Shown: piece after piece, positions 34,310-45,877 of the stretch | Numbering within the stretch: the stretch's first letter is position 1 | Layout: the number at the start of each line of letters is the position of its first letter | Assembly (NCBI GenBank): GCA_947561585.1 | Contig: CANNZV010000266.1 | Coordinates: 485,597-549,596 of the forward strand | Source: Caprella mutica | Lineage: Eukaryota; Arthropoda; Malacostraca; Amphipoda; Caprellidae | Reading direction: 5' to 3' | Length of the DNA stretch: 64,000 nt | Notes under the pieces: model-generated | Databases searched by the model: none | What the model was told of the DNA's origin: nothing | The model's input: the letters and a program-made list of their open reading frames with translations, nothing else | Made by a program: the position numbers and the translations under genes

Positions 34310-34796
34310 TATTACATATCAAATTGTATGAATTTAATCCTTCATTCTCACTTAAAAACCGTTTTCAATTTTCTTATTTTATTCAAATATCAAATTTATG
34401 TAAATAATATTTCTCACTTTTGTTTATGATGGCAGATGGATAAAATACAGTCTTAAAATTTTTTTCTCTCTTTTATTTCTCTCTCATTTTCTTTCCTACA
34501 GCTCTCTCCTAAATAGATGGTGAGAGAATTATTGCTAATTTCATATCCAAACTTTCACGGCACTACTCATTAGTCAAGTCTACGGTACTCTCTCGCAATT
34601 AACTCTAAGATGTGTATCACCTTTATTGTATATAGTATTCGTTACTTACTAAATGATTCAAAAGATAGGAGACCCTGGAGCTAAATAAGTTATTTTTAAA
34701 GTTTTTAGTAAGTAAATATTCTTAAGCCTTTTGCGGTGAATGAAAGAAAATGGAGGCCTCAACTATAATAGATTGGATTGTTGATTGATTGAATTT

Positions 34797-35060
34797 CGTA
34801 TGCTTCATTTACTATCACCTCTTCATTTTCCTCTTCCATCGGTGATTGCGGCCACTGCATGGTGTTTGTGACCCTTTACGTCACATTCTTTGTAATTAAG
34901 TGTACTCACCGAGTAGCTTTTATGCATTCATGCGCATTGTCACTGGCGGCGGTAGATGACTTTGTTCTTCGAACCACTTTTCTTTCTGACTGCTACTTCG
35001 AGACTTAATTTCCTTGTGACGTCAGTGATATGGCATGTGGTTCTGAAGCAGACTTTAAAA
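34797..35060 (+). repeat. Dispersed repeat R3, copy 3 (longest)
   Basis: CTTCATTTACTATCACCTCT, GATTGCGGCCACTGCA, GAGTAGCTTTTATGCATTCA, GCGCATTGTCACTGGCGG and TTTCTGACTGCTACTTCGAG occur in order. It shares most blocks with 19003-19150 and 22509-22700. Confidence 0.6.
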
Positions 35061-36540
35061 CAGTCAATAATTTATCAGGTAGAAAATTAAATTATCATCG
35101 CTTAGAAATTTATTTGTTTTAAAAGAATGTACAATACCAACTGGGTTGCTGACTTTTGGTAAAATACGTATATAAATCTTCAAAATTTCTCAAACAATGA
35201 AATTCCAGATCTAACTGGTTCATCAATTACTGCAAATATTCTCCGAGTATTTCATCGTTACCATTAAAATTGAAAGGCAAAATTCGTAACTCAATCAATT
35301 TCTGTTCAATCTAACTTGACTCTTTCAAATGAAGTCAAATCATTGTATCGTTTATTCTTTTCTCTCCCAAAGTTTTTCGAAGAAATTAGGTAGGAAACAA
35401 TTGATGCGAAGAAACTTAGATTGTTCTTATAGAGGAAACTTCCGAAGATATCTTCAAACTATTAGAAAAAGAACCTCTCTTGGACGCATCAAGAGGTAAC
35501 AATTGTTATACACGAATCTTCCAAACTACTACATTGTGCATATTTAGTGAAGTGAGAACTCTTTTCTATGTTTATATTCATTGTGAAACTTATTCTATTG
35601 ATGGAAATATTAGTTAACTCCTAATTTTAAATTAATATTTAGAATGGTGACTGAAATGAAGCAGAATCTTTAATTACAACTATAGCATAACACAGTTCAA
35701 AATATCTCCCACATATATCTGACTGTGATGAAACAGCTAGAAGTTCTCTGATGGCAGAGACAAAGACTCTCTATTCAATAACTCCAATTTAATTTTATTA
35801 ACATTGTTTTCATTCAATGGAGGGAAAGATTGAATGGTGTGAAATTCAACAGTCGGATTTGTTCGTTTAATTAATATTTTTTGCAGCCAATTGGATGTTG
35901 TGAAGATAATCTATTTTACATTTGATTGTAAATGGTGATTCTTTTTTATCATACCATTTCGTCATATAATGATTTTATTGATTAACTTTGTTTTACAATA
36001 TATATTTAATGATATTTATTCAATTTTCAATTAACTAATTTAAAAAAACATAATGAATGGTGCTCTGTAGCCCGAATGAATGAAGTTCCTCGAATTCGCT
36101 GTGCCTATTTATAACTGGGTATTACATCCACATGAAAATTACCGAATATTACAATACGTTTCATCTTTCAGTTCTTTTTGATTATTTCCGGTTTTCATTT
36201 TTTTATAATGCAAAAATAATAACATCAAATATTATTGCGCAATGTGCAAAATTAGTCTCTGATGATTCCATCTTAAAACACTAATTCAGTTGATAAACGA
36301 AATCCTATAATTTCTATACCAAGAATTAGAATCTCTTTGTTAGGAAATAATTACTGGTTGGAAAATGGATAATATCGTTCATTATTGAATGAATAATGCG
36401 TAGCCATGAAACATAATTAGGATACTAAATAAAAAGTGATTAGTCCTATATAACTAAATAGTTGTCTGGCGGGAAGTTCTCTTGAAACCAAGAAAATATA
36501 TTTAACAATTACTATTCACCCTCTATTGTAATAATAATTT
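35061..36540. other. Unique AT-rich DNA
   Basis: A loose inverted pair AACAATTGATGCG (35398) / CGCATCAAGAGGTAACAATT (35487) is the only structure. No exon recognised. Confidence 0.35.
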
Positions 36541-36549
36541 TTATATAAT

Positions 36550-36603
36550 TTTTCCTATGTGATCGAAAATGTGTACTTGACCGATAACTTGGAACTTAAC
36601 CTA
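36550..36603. mobile_element. MITE family A, right half only
   Basis: TTTTCCTATGTGATCGAAAA then TGTGTACTTGACCGATAACT, ending GGAACTTAACCTA. Confidence 0.5.
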
Positions 36604-36609
36604 TAAGAA

Positions 36610-37695
36610 CATTAGCTTCTACAGTGATATTACGCAATACTAATTTCGCTTCAATAGCTCCCATGCAGCTAATTAAAGAGTTGAAAAGATTCTAATTGAG
36701 TGCCTGTAAAAAGTAAAGGAAAAGACTCAAAAATCACACCAATTCTGAGGTAAAAAAAAAGGCGATTAGTGAAGAAGAATTAGAACGGAAAATGACAGAG
36801 AAATATCTGTAGGAAATATCTTCCCATATCACCAATATTGGAGACTGATATTACTTCTCAAATATCTCTGATAACATTCTTGCGGTGGAATGGAATAGGT
36901 GGAGAAACAGTGGTACCAAAGATGCGTTTGGTGGAGGAAGGACTTAAACCATGAGAATTGATTTATTTTTTAATGATAAAGTTATTATTTTAATTTCTTC
37001 ATTGTTGCATCGTTATTTTACACAATGATTGGTAAAAAGTACCTAAATCGCCCGTTACATATCAGTAAACCTAGAAAACACACTTTGGCTGATTTTTCTA
37101 TGTATCGTTGTATATAATATACTGTACCATTATTCATTAGAAATAAATTACACATGCGTTTCTAAAAAAACGTAAACTACATTTTCTTATTTGTACCCAA
37201 ATTCGTAAATTATATTTATTTTCGACTGATTCCCAGAAAACTATTTATATTTAGTATTACTTTAATAATAATTCAGTTAATTACTCTATGAATTACTAAA
37301 TACGCATAAATTACAATACTCCAAGCTTCTATAAGAATAATTAAAGAACAATCCTTATTTTACTCGTACTGTATCACGAAGTTAATTTCTCTATGAATTA
37401 CTAAATATATATAAATTGCAATCCTATCCTCCTTGTTTCTATATTAATTAAGCAATAAGAGAGAATCCTTATTTTACCCGTAGGGTAATCACGAAGTTAA
37501 TTCCTGGTAGTTGTGGACATCTGTAACGACTCATTCTTCTTTTTCTCGATAGTTCAGTAGATTTCCAAAGCATTCAAACGATTGGCAACCTTCCAAAGAA
37601 ACAGAAAATAGTTACAATGGCCTTCTGGTGTAGTATAGTCTTATCTTGCATAAATAATTCAAAATAATGATGCAATTCTTTAAGTAGATACGCAT
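36610..37695. other. Unique AT-rich DNA
   Basis: CGAAGTTAATTTCTCTATGA and ATTACTAAATA-like words recur three times between 37270 and 37500 as diverged direct repeats of roughly 110-120 bp. No exon called; the frame in 36860-36950 is only about 33 codons. Confidence 0.35.
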
Positions 37696-37700
37696 AACAG

Positions 37701-37843
37701 TGTCTGTAACTTGTATTATCTCTGTAACTTGTAATATCTCTGTAACTTGTAACATCTCTGTTACTTGTAATGTCTCTGTACCTTGTAATATCTCTGTAAC
37801 TTGTAATATCTCTGTAACTTGTAATATCTCTGTAACTTGTAAT
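37701..37843. repeat. Minisatellite, 18-bp unit (8 copies)
   Basis: Unit TCTCTGTAACTTGTAATA. Confidence 0.9.
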
Positions 37844-37985
37844 ATGTAGATTGGATTTTGGAGAGTTTGTTCATGAACCCACTTTCAATTCTGACTGCTT
37901 TTTTCGAGTCATTTTTACTTAATTTCCCTTTGACAACTCTGGTAATTATGGCCATTGGTTTTGAAGAAGACATTATTAAACATCC
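37843..37985 (+). repeat. Dispersed repeat R3, right part only (copy 4)
   Basis: TTCTGACTGCTTTTTTCGAG, ACTTAATTTCC and TGGTTTTGAAGAAGAC parallel TTTCTGACTGCTACTTCGAG, ACTTAATTTCC and TGGTTCTGAAGCAGAC at about 34983-35052. The 70-codon minus frame here spans this repeat and the adjacent array and is not a gene. Confidence 0.5.
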
Positions 37986-38304
37986 TCTAAAATAAATTAA
38001 TCAATATTCTACTCTGATGCTACCGAAGCTACAATCATTCTCCCTAGTTACACTATGAGTTTAATTGAATAAAGAATACATAAATCTTACACTCAATCAA
38101 GGCAATTAAATTGAAAAAACCGTCCGTTGTTCTCATTTTTCTTCTCGACTTAATTCTAGCGAAAGAAATAATTAATGAGCTGCAAATTAATGGAGGAAAG
38201 TAACTACAATCAATATCCAATAGAAATTCCATTCAGTACCTATTGTCATTTGAATTTGATTCGTTTCTGGTAATTGAAATTTTACCCTATAGCAATGTTG
38301 GGTA

Positions 38305-39621
38305 GGGGAGAACCGGGAGCATTCGGACACTTTTGGGGAAAAATGAATAATTCGTAAAATAATTCGAATTTAACTATATAAATATTTCTGTATGTAGATA
38401 AATCATTTTACTTCAATTTCATTAAAACTGTTTAACAGTTTAAACTTTCATTCGAAAGTTATAAGACAAAATGTAAGAGAGGTTCAAGTGTCCGAGTGCT
38501 CCTTCCTAGAGGGAGACTTCGGACAAGCTGGGAGGATGATTCGGACACCATAAAAATAGTTAAAACATTGGAAATTTGGGTAATTGAACGATAGGATTGA
38601 ATTCGGATCTACTAATTTAATTGAAATAAACCATAATTACTTGTTATTCACAGTAATAATTCATCGTATTTGAAATTTTATCATAATAATATTATTGTTT
38701 AATGATTGAACATTTTCTCCAACAAAATATAGATAGCCCATGAGTAATCACTGTGAAATTATCCTTATATTTAATAGCTAAATATCAAAAACAAATGGTA
38801 TAACTATATCCTTTTACTTTGGGTATAACTATTTCCTTTTTCTTGAAATTCACCAAAATTAGTAAATTACATCTTAAATATTTCATCGAATGTTTAAAGT
38901 ATAGTCCGTAATTAAGAGTAGATCTTGTTACACATCCAATTTCACCAGCTTTTCTGACTGATAAACTTTTTGGAATTCATCAAATGTTTTTTGAATACCT
39001 TCTTTATTACGGACTCTATCAGTTTTCCTTTTATAATGAAAAAGCATGAATACGATCGCCAAATTGTCAAATAAAGACACTAATATTAAAAGTTGCAACT
39101 AATCTTATAAACGAATGCTATGCCAATTAAAATAGTTCAGAAATGTCCATTTTAATAAGAATTACTTCAATAAATTGTAATGGTGGACTGAATCGGATAC
39201 AGAGGGAAGGTTCAGACACCGTCCGAACCAACCTAAACAGAAGTGTCCGAACCTTCCCAAATGACACTTCAAAATTAAAAACATCACAATTTTTTAATTT
39301 CATTTATATTATTTTTTTTAACCCACCAAACATAACATAATATATTGATATAATTCATACCTTTGAGATTTAGAATCAGTTTCGTTCATATAGTCCACAC
39401 ACGATCTAATTGAATCACGGAAAATTACATCAATATTGAAGAAAACAATAAATTACCCCTCGGGGGCGAAATACTACATCTCCGCACTGGATCTTTCAAA
39501 TAGCTGACGGTTATCACCTCGCACACATTCAGTTGCAATAAGCGGTAGTTTCAATAATTATAAACATGTTTAAACGAGTTGTCCGAACTATCCCTCTGTC
39601 CGAATGCTCCCGGTTCGCCCC
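38305..39621. mobile_element. TIR transposon, GGGGAGAACCGGGAGCATTC ends
   Basis: 1317 bp. Left end GGGGAGAACCGGGAGCATTC then GGACAC; right end TGTCCGAATGCTCCCGGTTC then GCCCC; inverted complements with one mismatch over 26 bp, flanked by TA on both sides (38303-38304, 39622-39623). The subterminal regions repeat TTCGGACA or TGTCCGAA words (38487, 38518, 38548, 39223, 39243, 39580). The interior is AT-rich with no transposase-like frame; a 65-codon frame at 39143-39340 is unrecognised. Non-autonomous element of uncertain superfamily. Confidence 0.75.
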
Positions 39622-39792
39622 TAAATCCACGTTGTAGTACATTTGAGAAAAAGTTTATAGTTATTATTACTTTAAAATTTTATTTTTAGTGCATTGAATG
39701 CTAATTAAAATAAAATTTGTGATTAGGAACTCTTTAATTAATAAATTTAAAAAGATTTGCACAAAAAAAACTAAAAAATTGAAATATCTAGA

Positions 39793-40425
39793 CATTAATA
39801 TTTCTACTTATTATAGTCACTAGTTATTAATATCTCTACTTATTATAATCACTAGTTATTAATATCTTTACTTATTATAGTCACTAGTTATTAATATCTC
39901 TACTTATTATAATCACTAGTTATTAATATCTCTACTTATTATAGTCACTAGTTATTAATATCTTTACTTATTATAATCACTAGTTATTAATATCTCTACT
40001 TATTATAGTCACTAGTTATTAATATCTTTACTTATTATAGTCACTAGTTATTAATATCTTTACTTATTATAGTCACTAGTTATTAATATCTCTACTTATT
40101 ATAATCACTAGTTATTAATATCTCTACTTATTATAGTCACTAGTTTTTAATATCTTTACTTATTATAGTCACTAGTTATTAATATCTCTACTTATTATAA
40201 TCACTAGTTATTAATATCTCTACTTATTATAGTCACTAGTTATTAATATCTCTACTTATTATAATCACTAGTTATTAATATCTCTACTTATTATAGTCAC
40301 TAGTTATTAATATCTTTACTTATTATAATCACTAGTTATTAATATCTCTACTTATTATAGTCACTAGTTATTAATATCTCTACTTATTATAGTCACTAGT
40401 TATTAATATCTCTATAATTATGATA
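39793..40425. repeat. Minisatellite, 32-bp unit (about 20 copies)
   Basis: Unit CACTAGTTATTAATATCTCT then ACTTATTATAGT, with alternating AGTC/AATC and CTCT/CTTT variants. Confidence 0.95.
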
Positions 40426-40429
40426 ACCA

Positions 40430-42045
40430 TTGCTTATTAATATTTCTACTTATTGTATCTCCTTTGAGTTCACTTTTAGTAGATAATGACCTGCCAGTCA
40501 CTGAGGTAGTATAAAGAGTCACAATTTCCCGTACAATATATTAATAGTTACCTGTTACTTCTTCCTTAAATCTTTACCTTTACATTCTCCTTATCCTTTT
40601 TGATATTAAAGGAAATATAATTGCCGTGGCTTGTTTCTGAAAGGGTTCATTCGATTCAAAGTGGAATGTTTGCTCTAATATTAAAAGGCCTTTCATTGCT
40701 GAGTCAGCGAATACAGTGCTTTGGTTTTTAGATCTCCTCTCTATTATATCCCTTATATATTTAAAATATTATGATTATTGGACTAGTTCAGTTATATTCA
40801 TTTGAAATGATTGCGGCTAAGGTAAATGCTTTCTTCAGTTTATCATTTATTAAACATTTTAAATAAAGCCCATGACAAATCAACATGCATACCAGATTGT
40901 ATATAATATGCGCATGTAAATTACACATCTAATTAAGCCTACTTAATACTGTCAATCATAAGATTACAAACTATTTTCTAATTTAAAATACTTCATGATG
41001 AGATGAAAGGATCAAAGCAACATACAATTGATTCACTTCTGTATTACATTATTTTGTTATTAGTAGCTTATCGGATGATAAATTTTAGTATTACAAAAAT
41101 AATAAATAGCTGCAACAGTGGAAATTCCATGGATTTAGGGAGTCAACAAATATGTTTTGGTCTTGTTATAGTAAACAAGAAAGTCTCAGTCAGTTCAACT
41201 CATTTTGTGACTGACTGACAGGGCTTCTTTTATAACAGTATATAGATTATAAATCACTATAGTAATATCCTCTTGGTGACATCACTCGATTTACATCAAA
41301 TTAATTAGGCGCTATTGTAAGTACAGTGATTCAAGTACAGTGATTCAAGTACAGTGAAGCAAGTACAATGGTTTAAGTTCAATGTTTTAAGAACAGTGAT
41401 GTAAAGGCTCATAGGTGAAATTTCTGTGTCTCACCGTAGATCATTCATCTTTTTGGCATCACATCACTATTCTGAAGAGACTGGAATTGGAATCAATTTA
41501 GTTCAAATGAAACACCATTCCAGTCTTATGATTTCAAGATGAGAACAGCAACAACAACACACAAGTTGTTGTTGTAATTGAGAAGGTGACTATTACTCTT
41601 GCAATAGACAAACCTTTGAAATTTATGCATGGGCTTGAGGATAGTTCGTCAGAATGCATAATAAATGTGACTGTGAATGAGGTGTCACAGGGCATGAATT
41701 GCATGCTAATAATGAACAGTTAACTCAGAGAAAATGATCTAGAAAAGCAATAGCACATTGTCAATCTACAAAATGTCACTGATAATAAAAAGAAATTATG
41801 AAAGAATGTATTCTTGATTTACTCGTTATGTGAGTGGGAGTCACTGTACAGTGATATCCTATTTCTTTTTTAATGTAATTTACATGTTCATTGTTCAGGA
41901 ACTAAGTCAGATATTCTTAAAATTAGTCGATTTGCTGTAATAATTATTGCATTTTTCCTGATTATAAATCATCATCGCAACAGATAACAGTTTTTAACTT
42001 ATAAGGCATCAGCATAAATTGGTAATTTCCTCCCTTTCTTATAAA
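40430..42045. other. Unique DNA with a small array and a hairpin
   Basis: 41319-41400 holds about five diverged 14-15 bp units of AAGTACAGTGATTC. ACAACAACACACAAGTTGTT GTTGT near 41551 is a strong stem. A 71-codon ATG frame at 41003-41218 (+) has no recognised motif. Confidence 0.4.
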
Positions 42046-42049
42046 TCTA

Positions 42050-43491
42050 CAGTGGCGTTCAAAACAAAGGGACAAAATTTCAAAAATTTCTATCATTAGA
42101 TTTAAGAAACTTTCGAAGTTGAAATTTCACCAACTGATAGTAGTTATTGTCCATATTAACTTAACAAAATTTAAATCAGATTAAAAAGTTTAGAAAAAGA
42201 TATAACAATAATTTATTTACAAATATTTGAGCGTCTAAAATTAATGGACAAATGTGTTTCTTTTAATTGAAAAGACTAAATCAGTTTGATTACTTATGCT
42301 CATATAGTTAATATGTAAATAAATGTTCTTAATTGATAAACCTATAATGTTAAGTATGTTTTTGATGACAGATGCACTTCTAAGAACAAATGACTTTTTT
42401 ATAATCTCCGATTTCAATTTTAGACAATTTTTTGCGATATTTCATGTAGAAATCTTTCATGTTAGTGGAATTTCTTGTTTTAACTTTCACTCCTAAATTT
42501 TTTCTAATATTTCTAATGGGATTTAAGTCAAAACTTTCGGTGGACAATTCATATAGTTTCTTATTTTTTGTCGCTAAGGTACCTCATCACCCACTTAGCC
42601 ACATGACAGCTACATATATGGTGCACTATATTGCATTGTAATAGCTACATCGATATCGGAATTCTGTATAATTGACATAACACGATCCTGTGCAATTTTT
42701 TGGTAAAAATGAGTTTCGCATTTGTTTGCACGCAGACAAGAGGCTTTTTGTTATCAGGCAAGAAAATATTCCAAAATCCATGGCACTTCCCCCTTTCTTT
42801 TACCTTCACATCTTTTAACATAGGTCTCACCATCATTTCTAATCAAATTAAACTTGCTTTACTACTGTATCCCTTTCTAAAGTATTTTTGAAACCTTATC
42901 TCTTCTTCATATTCTTCACATAATGAATGATTTTTTCCTATTAGGTACAATTAATTAACCCTATTTATTGAAGTCTTCTAGGGACGGTCTACCTTGACAC
43001 GTTTGCACATGTGCTATAATAGACAACCACTTTTTATTTCTGCAATAGATTCAAAACTGTCTTTCACTGCCGAGCTCCAATACCTTCATTAGATCTTTCT
43101 GTATAATTCACAAGCCTTTCTCGTTTTATACGGACTAATAATTTTGTCAGTATCACTGTACTATTTAAAAGTTTAACCAAAACACTTCCGGAAAGTTTGT
43201 CTTCCTCTAAAATCTTTCATAAAGATCATCAAAATATTATTCTGTCTTGCAGTAGCTGATGTCATTCATTAAACAAAGACACAATTATTGTCCCTTACTT
43301 TTTGGCGCTCAATTTTTTTTATGTAAGTTGTTATTATTAAAATATTTTCCTAACCGTTAAATATTATTTTAATTTTAGTACGTTATTATAGATGATAACA
43401 AATATCAGTTGGTAAAATTTCATCTTTGAGAAGTTCCTAAATCTAAAGATGTAAAGTTTTGAAATTTTTCCCCTAGTTTTGGACGCTACTG
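42050..43491 (-). mobile_element. Tc1-like element 1 (1442 bp, decayed)
   Basis: Ends CAGTGGCGTTCAAAAC (left) and GTTTTGGACGCTACTG (right) are inverted and flanked by TA (42048-42049, 43492-43493), the insertion target of Tc1/mariner. The inverted similarity extends about 250 bp inward. A second, internal copy of the end motif occurs on each side (TTTGAGCGTCTAAAATTAAT near 42227 and TTTTTGGCGCTCAATTTTTT near 43299), giving the IR/DR arrangement known from many Tc1 elements. A badly decayed transposase lies on the minus strand. Confidence 0.75.
42380..42900 (-). pseudogene. Tc1-like transposase relic (element 1)
   Basis: Minus-strand reading in several frames gives fragments in the order expected for the catalytic half of a Tc1 transposase. 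First comes a glycine/tryptophan-rich stretch near 42780 (MDFGIFS, compare the usual MVWG.FS). Next, near 42530, is FDLNPIRNI, corresponding to the SPDLNPIEN motif that carries the last catalytic acidic residue, here changed to arginine. A lysine-rich carboxyl end follows near 42400. The amino-terminal DNA-binding region is not recognisable. The reading is broken by many stops and frame changes, so it is inactive. The 63-codon frames at 42645-42891 are shadows of this. Confidence 0.5.
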
Positions 43492-43492
43492 T

Positions 43493-43750
43493 AAAATCTA
43501 GTCTTCGATCGATTGATTCATTATAACTTTTTTGCTATCTCTTGTATCTTGTCACTCTGCCATTGCACCAAAGTTACTCTCCACCGTCTGTAGCTGATAA
43601 ATCTGCCCTACTCAATAACTGGTTCCTATTGGGAATATCACGAGAGAGAGAGAGATATATTCCTTCTGGAATCCAATGCAAAGATTAATTATTAGTAGGT
43701 GTGAATTACCTGTTAATATGACCAATTGTAAGGAAACTATGAACAAAATA
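43493..43750. other. Unique DNA between Tc1 element 1 and arrays
   Basis: Contains a short GA run (GAGAGAGAGAGA near 43646). Nothing else recognised. Confidence 0.4.
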
Positions 43751-44336
43751 ATCACTACTCACTCTCTCTAGTATTCACTACTCACTCTCTCTGGTATTCA
43801 CTACTCACTCTCTCCAGTATTCACTACTCACTCTCTCTAGTATTCACTACTCACTCTCTCTAGTATTCACTACTCACTCTCTCTAGTATTCACTACTCAC
43901 TCTCTCCAGTATTCATTACTCACTCTCTCCAGGATTCACTACTCACTCTCTCCAGTATTCACTACTCACTCTCTCCAGTATTCACTACTCACTCTCTCTA
44001 GCATTCACTACTCACTCTCTCTAGTATTCACTACTCACTCTCTCCAGTATTCACTACTCACTCTCTCCAGTATTCACTACTCACTCTCCCTAGTATTCAC
44101 TACTCACTCTCTCTAGTATTCACCACTCACTCTCTCTAGTATTCACTACTCACTCTCTCCAGTATTCACTACTCACTCTCTCTAGTATTCACTACTCACT
44201 CTCTCTAGTATTCACTACTAACTCTCTCCAGTATTCACTACTCACTCTCTCCAGTATTCACTACTCACTCTCTCCAGTATTCACTACTCACTCTCTCCAG
44301 TATTCACTACTCACTCTCTCTAGCATTCACTACTCA
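43751..44336. repeat. Minisatellite, 23-bp unit (about 25 copies)
   Basis: Unit ACTACTCACTCTCTCTAGTA then TTC, with CCAG/CTAG variants. Confidence 0.95.
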
Positions 44337-44455
44337 TTTTCCTTTTATTTTTTTCTTCTAATTAAGGGAGCATCAAATTACACTTCGGATACGAAATAAG
44401 AATGATCAGATGATCCAAAAAGACTAATTTTTTCAGTAGAGAATGATGTGAAATA

Positions 44456-44671
44456 ACAGTGAAATACAGTACAATACAGTGAAATACAGTACAATACAGT
44501 GAAATACAGTACAATACAGTGAAATACAGTACAATACAGTACAATACAGTACAATACAGTACAATACAGTGAAATACAGTACAATACAGTGAAATACAGT
44601 ACAATACAGTGAAATACAGTACAATACAGTGAAATACAGTACAATACAGTGAAATACAGTGCAATACAGTG
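44456..44671. repeat. Satellite-like array, 10/20-bp unit
   Basis: Alternating ACAATACAGT and GAAATACAGT decamers, about 22 in all. The overlapping 63-116 codon minus frames (YCI/LYF repeats) are artefacts. Lies 120 bp from the preceding, unrelated array. Confidence 0.95.
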
Positions 44672-44674
44672 ACT

Positions 44675-45125
44675 CTTGTCTTGTTTTGTTCTCTCTTGTA
44701 GTTCGCCTCCACTGAATATTTTATCCTATTTATGAAATGTGGCTATCAAAGTTTAAAACAGATGATCTACAATAACATGTTGATGGTAGAAAAACAATCA
44801 CCATTCATAGTTTTTACCAAAGATGAACACAATATTACGAATTATAGTTCCGTAATTTAACTTAATCTTAGTATCAATGTTGTGAAGTTTAATTATATTC
44901 CTCTCAGACTGCAGGCTAAATATTTTCCTAATCTTAAAAGCTACGGAAATTCCTCAGCATTTGTTTAGATTCACATTGAAATAGAAGGGTTCTTCTTTTT
45001 CTGTTCATAATCACGTATTGTAAATTTTTTTTAGGACTTTTAGGATATATTGATGATGTTCAAGGAGCCATAAAACTTGAATATAATTCCTAAGTACTTA
45101 CCATTTCTTTCCAAAGAAACAAACC
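44675..45125. other. Unique AT-rich DNA
   Basis: No feature recognised before the R4 repeat. Confidence 0.4.
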
Positions 45126-45129
45126 GCCA

Positions 45130-45715
45130 ATTTTTTTTCCAAGTTAATTTGAAGATATGACGAACAGAACTGTTTCAAATCAGATATTTTTTGCTTCCTT
45201 GGCAGATAAGTTATGTCTTTGGACCTCTTTTCTTAGTTTTTAGAGGAGCATCTGGAAAGCCGTAACAAAGAGCAAATAGCGAGTCTGTCTCAATTGAAAC
45301 TTTGACTATTTAAAATGAGAAGATTTTATTCTTTCAATGACTGCTAATTGGATGCGTTGGCATCTGACGTCAGTTGAAGCTTAGTTGATGAGACGTAGGA
45401 TTGGAAAGCTATTCAAAGAATGTCCCAAATGAGGATAAAGTACTTTCAATCTTCGAACTGTAACTCATTCATTACTGAGTGGTACACATACGGTACGAAA
45501 GGATTCAATGGAATAACCACCAACCCCATTAGTTATATTCTTTACCAAGGTAACACAATTGCTCTTGTCCATATTCTTGTTCAGTATTTTAATTTCGTGA
45601 GGTGTTTCTCCAGTCACTGTACCTTTGAACTCATTGTCTTTTCAGTCAAACTGAAGTCAAACACTCTCCAGCTGCATTCTGATGTGAAAAAGTAGTGAAG
45701 TTATTAAGTGAACTA
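45130..45715 (+). repeat. Two-copy dispersed repeat R4, copy 2 (open frame 91 codons)
   Basis: Homologous on the + strand to 30150-30790 (-). The frame 45420-45695 (start ATG or the preceding in-frame codon) reads MRIKYFQSSN, TEWYTYGTKG, LVHILVQYF and ends KLKSNTLQLHSDVKK. In the other copy the same peptide stretches occur but in two frames. A 3-bp length difference (AACTGCTCA versus AACTCA) inside the shared frame keeps the phase. About 70-75 percent identity by eye. No transmembrane, cysteine-cluster or catalytic motif is evident, and the family is unknown to me. Confidence 0.5.
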
Positions 45716-45877
45716 ATTTGGAAATCCACACGACTGTCTTATTCTCTGCAAATCTAATGACACCTCATAATGCTTTTAGGGCAACGAAACTTTGAACGCA
45801 ACGAAGGTGCTTTAATGATAATGAGATTATTGACATCTAAGTGAGAGTCTCATTGTATATATTAAGAAATGGTACTA

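Noticed and set aside
44362..44712. Cysteine-rich YCI/LYF repeat proteins on the minus strand
   Set aside because: Three shadow frames of the 10/20-bp array.
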